12,055 bases of DNA from Spongospora subterranea (taxonomy: Eukaryota > Endomyxa > Phytomyxea > Plasmodiophorida > Plasmodiophoridae): assembly GCA_900404475.1 (NCBI GenBank), contig OUQQ01000612.1, positions 1 to 12,055 on the forward strand, read 5' to 3'. Shown here piece after piece: positions 8,104-12,055 of this stretch. A model generated the notes under the pieces. It was not told the origin of the DNA. It made no database searches and saw only the letters and a program-made list of their open reading frames with translations. Numbering within the stretch: the stretch's first letter is position 1; each line of letters begins with the position of its first letter. Both the position numbers and the translations under genes were made by a program.

Positions 8104-8467
8104 TGAAGGAATGGATGGCGCAAAAGTAGCGCCGTTCGCCAAGTGTCAAGGATGAGTTCAGAGTCAAGCATGAGACAAACGGTTCTAGGTGTTATACACC
8201 TGGGTTCATATACCCGATTCTCCTGTCCCACCTATTCAACTTTGCTGCTGTGATTTAGTTCTGCATCTGATGAGGTGCGAATTCACCCACAATCGATTCG
8301 TATTCGCGTTTTGCGGGGTGAAGGTCGTGGGCATCGTTAGGGGCAATGTGGCGGTCGAGGCAACGACCCGAACCTGGAGCGCCATTTTTGCACGATTATT
8401 CCTCCACTGAGTCCAGATCGCTCTCGAATCCAACAACACGAACAAGGCGTCGTGATTCCAATTGCTT
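8104..8467. promoter_or_regulatory. Probable upstream region of the minus-strand gene; no defined element
   Basis: This stretch lies upstream of the signal-peptide exon and downstream of dispersed repeat 1 copy A. It would contain the promoter if the gene model is right. Open frames on both strands overlap each other and have no family character. The only local structure is a short palindrome, AGGTGT-tat-ACACCT, around 8187-8201. No convincing core promoter motif was found. Confidence 0.25.
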
Positions 8468-8583
8468 TCCGGTTACCATGTCCCCATCGACGCCGTTTTT
8501 GATGTCCAAAACGATTGAGGTCAAGCGTTGTTCATGCTCAGGAGTTCACGCCGAGACATGTACTGCTACTCTTGCTGAACCGT
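8468..8583 (+). repeat. Dispersed repeat 1, copy A
   Basis: This is the same orientation and nearly the same length as 3-118, with about 16 substitutions and no clear gaps. It lies 440 bp before dispersed repeat 2 copy A (9023), in the same order as the B copies at 3 and 4445. The intervening 8584-9022 shows no gene and no match to the gypsy element, so it may be the uninterrupted version of the repeat interior. Confidence 0.8.
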
Positions 8584-9022
8584 CAACATCATCTACCGCA
8601 AGGATCACACGAAATATTCAACAGATGTTTTCAAAAAATTCGGTATTGCGAATTCGATGCAGTTTTGTGCTGATTGGACAGACGTGACCTGAAGAAAATG
8701 ATAACTGTCATCAACCTGCTTCTATTTTGTAGAGTACCTGTTGGTTGCAGTGTTGGGCAGTTCGGACACGGTTATCTTCAATATAGATCCAGTACTTTTC
8801 ATAATCGAATGCGGACGAGCAGTTCGAACATAAATGATTCGTTAGAATCGGCATCACAGCAGCAAATTCTCAAAGTGCACTTTTTGCCTCCTCAGAAAAA
8901 CCAGGTATGAACTGTCACCCTTGGTCGTCTCTTGCCCTTTGTGTTATTGTAAAAAGAACCCAAACATGCGCTAGTGCTTACTGCTACGGTTTCTGAGAGA
9001 AAACGTGGACGAAAACGGGGTA

Positions 9023-9273
9023 TTATCTGGCCTCTCATCTTCGATTGACGTATTCACAGTAACTGTCGACTCACAGCAGGACGTCATGGTAGCGCCAACG
9101 GCGGCAGCACTGATCAACTTTGAGGCACAAGTCGAGCATGGAGCACGTGAAACAAGGGCGTCGATTGCCCAACAGCACAACGTTGTTCAGGACGCCCACA
9201 CTGCAGCTGAACCACAGCAGCAATGCGCACGAGAATTATGGTGAAGGCGTCGAACGAAGATGAAGGCCAGATA
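9023..9273. mobile_element. MITE-like element with ~35-bp inverted ends
   Basis: The left end 9023-9057 (TTATCTGGCCTCTCATCTTC...) is the inverse complement of the right end 9241-9273, with about 4 mismatches and one 1-nt gap over 35 bp. The element is about 251 bp, and the first 147 bp recur at 4445-4590. Length, inverted ends and a second copy fit a miniature inverted-repeat element. No convincing target-site duplication is visible, so an inverted duplication at one end is an alternative. The + strand open frame 9005-9244 crosses it, but comparison of the two copies gives no sign of coding constraint. Confidence 0.5.
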
Positions 9274-9980
9274 AAAAGCTGTCTGTCAAGTCCTCGTCGG
9301 TCGACTCTAATCGCTGGCAGTTTGGACGGATTGGCGCGAATTGTGGCGATTATCTGATCAGAGATGGAAATATACGATTAGATTGGATTGATCAACGACA
9401 ATGTTGTAGGTGAGCCGCATCATTGCTAATGGTGAGCGCCACTGTTATTGACAACTTGAAGGCCATAAGGGTTCACACTGATGGAGGAAGAATGTCAAAT
9501 AGCACATGATCGCGTGGTCTGTTGGAAACCGGTTGCTGAAAGACGGAGAGAGTGTTCCGTCGTTGACAATGCAGGCTGATCTGCAGTCGAAAATCATCGA
9601 TAACAAATCTAGCAAAAATACGCAGACAATCTTTGCGTGATCATAATGACCCATCAATGCCTGGCGCCATCGCTTGTTCCCTGGTCCGTCAGTCACAGTC
9701 AGTCACACAGCTCAGTCATGTTCGTTGAGTTTGCACTGTGGAATAATGCGGCGCACCGCGTACTGTTGCGCACATTACTGTATGGGCTGCACGGCGCGTT
9801 TCTCCGATTCCTACCGTGTACTGTAACCTGACGACTGACGCAGTACTGACGCATGGCGTTTTGGCGGGAAGCTTGGTCGATCTCACAACAATTGGCAATA
9901 CTGCAACTGGTGGTTTGGCGAAAACGCAACCGTACAATTCGCCAACTTCTCAGCTGGTACTGCTGGAGGTATCTGATCAA
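9274..9980. other. No recognisable gene; short CAGTCA/CTGACG-rich patch
   Basis: Open frames of 60-93 codons occur on both strands and overlap one another without recognisable motifs. Around 9686-9712 and 9825-9860 short words such as cagtca, gacgca and gtactg recur (for example gtcagtcacagtcagtcac). This looks like simple or transposon-subterminal sequence. The right end passes into the Harbinger copy at about 9981. Confidence 0.4.
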
Positions 9981-10424
9981 GCAGTCATACCTTCATTCTA
10001 AAAGGGTCAGACTGGGTTGAGGAACTTTTGAAGGGCAATCCTCACAGAAGGGAACATGTTATTCGTATGGATCGTGTCGTTTTTCGTTATTGGTGGACAA
10101 ACTGGTTGAATCTGGGCTAGTACAACCCATTCGTAATGCATCCTCCGAAGAGCAGGCAGTCCTGTTCTTGTATTCCTAGGCATTTATACGCGGTCGTCAA
10201 CGCATTGTTGGCTTTGACTTCAAGTTACATAAAGCTTTCGGAAGCAGATGCCGCAATTCCTTGTGAAATATTTGAAAATTCCAAATTCAGCCCTTGTTTT
10301 GACAATTGTCGGATGGCCATAGATGGCACAGTACTCATTTACCTGTATTTGTTCCCGCCGATGTTACGCAACGGTTCCGAGGCCGAAAAGGATTAAAGTA
10401 GAATGTGTTGGCTGCTTGCACTTT

Positions 10425-10697
10425 TTATGGCCGGGTTACCTGTTCTGAGGTCTGCTCGCGGATGCAGAGCAGTATCCCTTTGATAACAAACTGTAGATAT
10501 TGTGACGGCGAAGACGACGCAGCGTCAGCACAACCAAGATATAGATTATCATATTCCAGCATTGCATCGACATTGGCCTGGAATCGGGCGTCAAACAGGA
10601 TTGTTGGCGTCGTCTGCTCGAGCACATTATTCATATACGTTATGGTGGCAGCGAACGCGGCGCCAATCAGCCGAGTCAGTTGCATCTGATTAGACAT
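10425..10697 (-). CDS. Unidentified 90-codon ORF within the insert
   Basis: The predicted product is rather protein-like in composition (TRLIGAAFAATITYM, then an acidic-aromatic middle and a Ser-rich turn). However, I recognise no family or motif. Its last few codons run past the insert border into Harbinger sequence, so the stop is probably accidental. Upstream, the same strand continues in another frame with several stops (to about 11020), which may be the decayed remainder of a longer gene. It could be a spurious frame. Confidence 0.25.
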   Translation of the reverse strand: MSNQMQLTRLIGAAFAATITYMNNVLEQTTPTILFDARFQANVDAMLEYDNLYLGCADAASSSPSQYLQFVIKGILLCIREQTSEQVTRP

Positions 10698-11094
10698 TAG
10701 TTTATTGTCGCCGTCAGTTTCGTGCTAAATAGCTTTGGTACTCCTGGACACATTGTTTCAGCAATTTTGTCCCGAAATGCTCAAGTACCTACTTCAAAAA
10801 GACTCCTTGTCGCTTTTGACTCTAAGCGGATTGCCGATGATGTCATTTGGTCAACTGTTGATTCCATTGCCGAAGACCAGTCCGACTACATTAATAAGGA
10901 ACTCGTGGAACCCGGTCCGGATGGCTTGCCTATTCACTTCATCTCTCTCCTGGAAGCACAGCCTAGAAAACGCCTTCTGATCAGCTGTGGATCGCTTCTA
11001 CGTCTTTCCGAATTTGTCTGATCGTCATCGCTCATATATGGGACGAATGGACCACCTCACTTCAGAGAACACCGCCAAGACCAATACAGTCCCG
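10441..11094. mobile_element. ~654-bp insert of unknown type splitting the plus Harbinger copy
   Basis: The transposase reads ...NVLAACTF-Y-G-R-V-T up to 10440 and appears to resume at 11095 with VLVAGYDGDIHD. In intact relatives those two blocks lie almost next to each other. The sequence between has no Harbinger character. The words ccgggtt (10431-10437) and ccggtt (11092-11097) at the borders could be a degraded target duplication. No terminal inverted repeats are evident. It holds one open frame on each strand (listed separately). Confidence 0.45.
10722..11021 (+). CDS. Unidentified 99-codon ORF within the insert
   Basis: The product contains KRLLVAFDSKRIADDV and EDQSDYINKELVEPGPDGLP, mixed-charge segments that look like globular protein rather than random translation. 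No known domain is visible, and a competing open frame (10735-10980) overlaps it. It has no signal peptide or membrane segment. It may be a fragment carried in with the inserted DNA. Confidence 0.25.
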   Translation: MLNSFGTPGHIVSAILSRNAQVPTSKRLLVAFDSKRIADDVIWSTVDSIAEDQSDYINKELVEPGPDGLPIHFISLLEAQPRKRLLISCGSLLRLSEFV

Positions 11095-11256
11095 GTTTTG
11101 GTGGCCGGCTATGATGGGGATATTCACGATTTTTTCAGTCGTGCCTCAACCGTATGGTTCAGCGATGCATTCGTCTAAACCTAACGTTGTTTTTCGCATT
11201 ATGATATCCTCTACATCTCTAAACCAAACACTAACAACCACATCGATTCTCGTACG

Positions 11257-11800
11257 TAATGCAAAACAATTAGGTTTAGACGCATGCACATTGCTGACCA
11301 TACGGTCGAACGTCAATCCTTTCGGCCTCGGAACCGTTGCACAAAACAAATACGGGTAAATGAGTACCATCTATGGCCATCCGAAATTTGTCAAAGTAAG
11401 GGTTGAATTTTTGGAATTTTCAGATGTTTCACAAGGAATTGCGGCATCTGCTTCCGGAAGCTGTATGTAACTTGAAGCCAAAGCCATGACGACCGCGTAT
11501 AAATGCCTAGAATGAAAAAATGAAATGGTGTTTAGAAGACTTACGCCAAATTTTACCTGGTTATAGTCTCTCCCGAGTGTTGAAATCTCTCCTGCCGTTG
11601 CCAACTGGTTGCCCTTTGGCCCTTAAAATACAAGAACAGGACTACCTGGTCGTCAGAGGATATATTACGAGTGGGCTGTAGTAGCCCAGATTCAACCAGT
11701 TTGTCCACCAATAACCGAGAAACGACACGATCCATATTCTGACGTTTAAAAGTTCCTCAACCCAGCCTGACCCTTTTAGAATGAAGGTATGACTTGTCAT
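11257..11800 (-). mobile_element. PIF/Harbinger transposase pseudogene, minus copy, with intron
   Basis: Read from 11800, the strand gives W-V-E-E-L-L, then MDRVVSRLLVDKLVESG, SSDDQVVLFLY and ERFQHSGETITR. It is then joined across a 50-bp intron to HLYAVVMALASSYIQLPEA. The first catalytic Asp is in MAIDG (11371-11369). After RFRGRK the sequence jumps within about 8 nt to the accgtatgg word shared with the plus copy, so about 130 bp covering the NVLAAC and GxHD blocks are deleted here. Frameshifts lie after the first Asp. It is about 85-90% identical to the plus copy by eye where both are present. The ERFQHSGETI...R-H-[LF] signature is typical of Harbinger transposases in fungi and oomycetes. 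Confidence 0.85.
11507..11556 (-). other. 50-bp spliceosomal intron in the Harbinger transposase
   Basis: The donor is CAG|GTAAAA at 11556, the branch-like TTCTAAAC lies about 25 nt before the acceptor, and a T-rich tract ends in TTCTAG at 11507. Removal joins ACCAG|GCAT in phase 2 and restores an uninterrupted G-E-T-I-T-R-H-L-Y-A-V-V. A second donor-like GTAAGT lies 12 nt inside but would leave only 38 nt. The intron supports a eukaryotic host with short introns. Confidence 0.8.
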
Positions 11801-11814
11801 GATCCAAAGTCTTA

Positions 11815-11957
11815 GGTATATAAGCACCCGAGAATGATGGCCTTGTTCCATCATAGTACCTTTTGGGACTGTTTGCGCCCGAGATACACAGTTTCCAACT
11901 GACCCAAAAGGTACTATGACAAAAGGGCATCATTCTCGGGTCCTTATACAGTATACC
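11815..11957. repeat. Long hairpin joining Harbinger and gag fragments
   Basis: The left arm 11815-11867 (ggtatataagcacccgagaa...ttttggg) is inverse complementary to 11903-11957 (cccaaaagg...cattctcggg...gtatacc). There are a few mismatches and small gaps over about 53 bp, and the loop is 35 nt. The right arm includes the last codons of the adjacent gag reading frame. It is too long and too imperfect to be a terminator and more likely records an inverted duplication or the ends of a foldback element. Confidence 0.8.
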
Positions 11958-12055
11958 TGTGGAGGGAGGTTATGGGCCGCGATTGAATGGCCAGGTTCGC
12001 CACAATAAATACATAATCCTTCGCGACGGCGTCGAGTTTTCTCCTCCACCGTCAG
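11930..12055 (-). pseudogene. gag: Retroelement gag fragment with zinc knuckle, running off the window
   Basis: The minus strand enters at 12055 with LTVEEKTRRRREGLC and a zinc knuckle CIYCGEPGHSIAAH (12013-11972). The basic stretch followed by LC-x-Y-C-G-x-P-G-H is typical of Ty3/gypsy gag of fungi and oomycetes. It is clearly a different lineage from the element at 121-4444, whose knuckle is CX2CX3HX4C. The position of the last zinc ligand, normally Cys, is His here (CX2CX4HX4H), which may still bind zinc but more likely reflects decay. The frame ends at TGA 11932-11930 inside the hairpin. The upstream part lies outside the window. Confidence 0.8.

Larger units (their letters stand above)
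9981..11202 (+). mobile_element. PIF/Harbinger transposase pseudogene, plus copy
   Basis: Across three frames the strand encodes a Harbinger-type DDE transposase. Blocks are an N-terminal LLVDKLVESGL with EEQAVLFLY, then HLYAVV, the first catalytic Asp in MAIDGT (10322-10324), a frameshift, then RFRGRKG and NVLAACTF (10378-10425). A block GYDGDIHD (Asp codon 11128-11130) resembles the second catalytic region (G-W-x-G-S-x-H-D). A TAG at 10399-10401 sits just before NVLAAC. Compared with the minus copy it has lost about 117 bp near 10174, removing the end of one exon and most of the intron. It is also interrupted at about 10441-11094. The C-terminal third of the transposase, with the last acidic residue, is not present. 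It is non-functional. Confidence 0.8.
9981..11800. repeat. Large inverted duplication (tail-to-tail Harbinger copies)
   Basis: Outer arms 9981-10397 and 11322-11800 match in inverse orientation apart from the indels described. Inner arms 11147-11202 and 11257-11311 match again (accgtatggt...gtctaaacctaa...gcatta), leaving a loop of only about 54 bp. Both copies end at the same internal point of the transposase gene, which favours one inverted duplication over two independent insertions. Confidence 0.75.

Noticed and set aside
7951..8167. Alternative minus-strand frame of 78 codons overlapping the signal-peptide exon
   Set aside because: It lacks a hydrophobic core and does not connect in frame with the duplicated exons; a shadow of the signal-peptide frame.
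9005..9244. Plus-strand 79-codon ORF conserved at 4463-4590
   Set aside because: The two copies differ about equally at all codon positions and mostly non-synonymously; the other copy hits a stop. It is repeat DNA rather than a maintained gene.
9699..9980. Minus-strand 93-codon ORF rich in Arg, Cys and Ser
   Set aside because: It overlaps other open frames in a region of short repeated words. There is no motif or signal peptide, and composition follows the local repeats.
11830..11890. GGCCTTGTT and GGGACTGTTTGC words resembling PIF/Tourist terminal repeats
   Set aside because: They sit within the hairpin but have no partner at the other end of either Harbinger copy and no TAA/TTA target duplication; probably chance.

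Overview
The window looks like a repeat-dense, intron-bearing eukaryotic region. An oomycete (water mould) is the best guess. The long minus-strand retroelement has the oomycete style of Ty3/gypsy element: a CX2CX3HX4C zinc knuckle in gag, an integrase followed directly by a chromodomain, and the wording of its connection and RNase H regions. The putative introns are short (50-70 bp). A fungus is not excluded. There are no bacterial operons, rRNA, tRNA or CRISPR features.

Layout. Positions ~121-4444 are a decayed, LTR-less Ty3/gypsy chromovirus on the minus strand (gag, protease, RT, RNase H, integrase, chromodomain), full of frameshifts and stops. It lies between two pieces of dispersed repeats (3-118 and 4445-4590). 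Both pieces recur in the same order and orientation at 8468-8583 and 9023-9169, so the gypsy copy probably landed in an older repeat. Its 3' end carries a ~214-bp palindrome (450-663) that looks like a snap-back template-switch scar. Positions 4591-5556 hold nothing I can name.

Positions 5557-8103 (minus) are the most interesting part. An intact 388-codon terminal exon encodes three cysteine/tryptophan modules with invariant spacing. Upstream are tandemly duplicated ~260-bp exon-intron units and a signal-peptide exon. All can be joined by short introns, every one in phase 0, into one secreted protein of about 730 residues. I do not recognise the family.

Positions 8468-9273 carry dispersed repeats, including a MITE-like element with ~35-bp inverted ends (9023-9273). 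Positions 9981-11800 are two PIF/Harbinger transposase pseudogenes arranged tail to tail as one inverted duplication. The plus copy is split by a ~650-bp insert of unknown origin. The minus copy keeps a clear 50-bp intron. A second long hairpin (11815-11957) joins this to the gag zinc knuckle of a different retroelement (minus, 11930-12055), which runs off the window.

Overall this is transposon-graveyard DNA, with recurrent palindromic duplications, surrounding one apparently maintained, fast-evolving secreted-protein gene. That setting is typical of lineage-specific secreted proteins in filamentous plant-associated microbes, but the function here is unproven.
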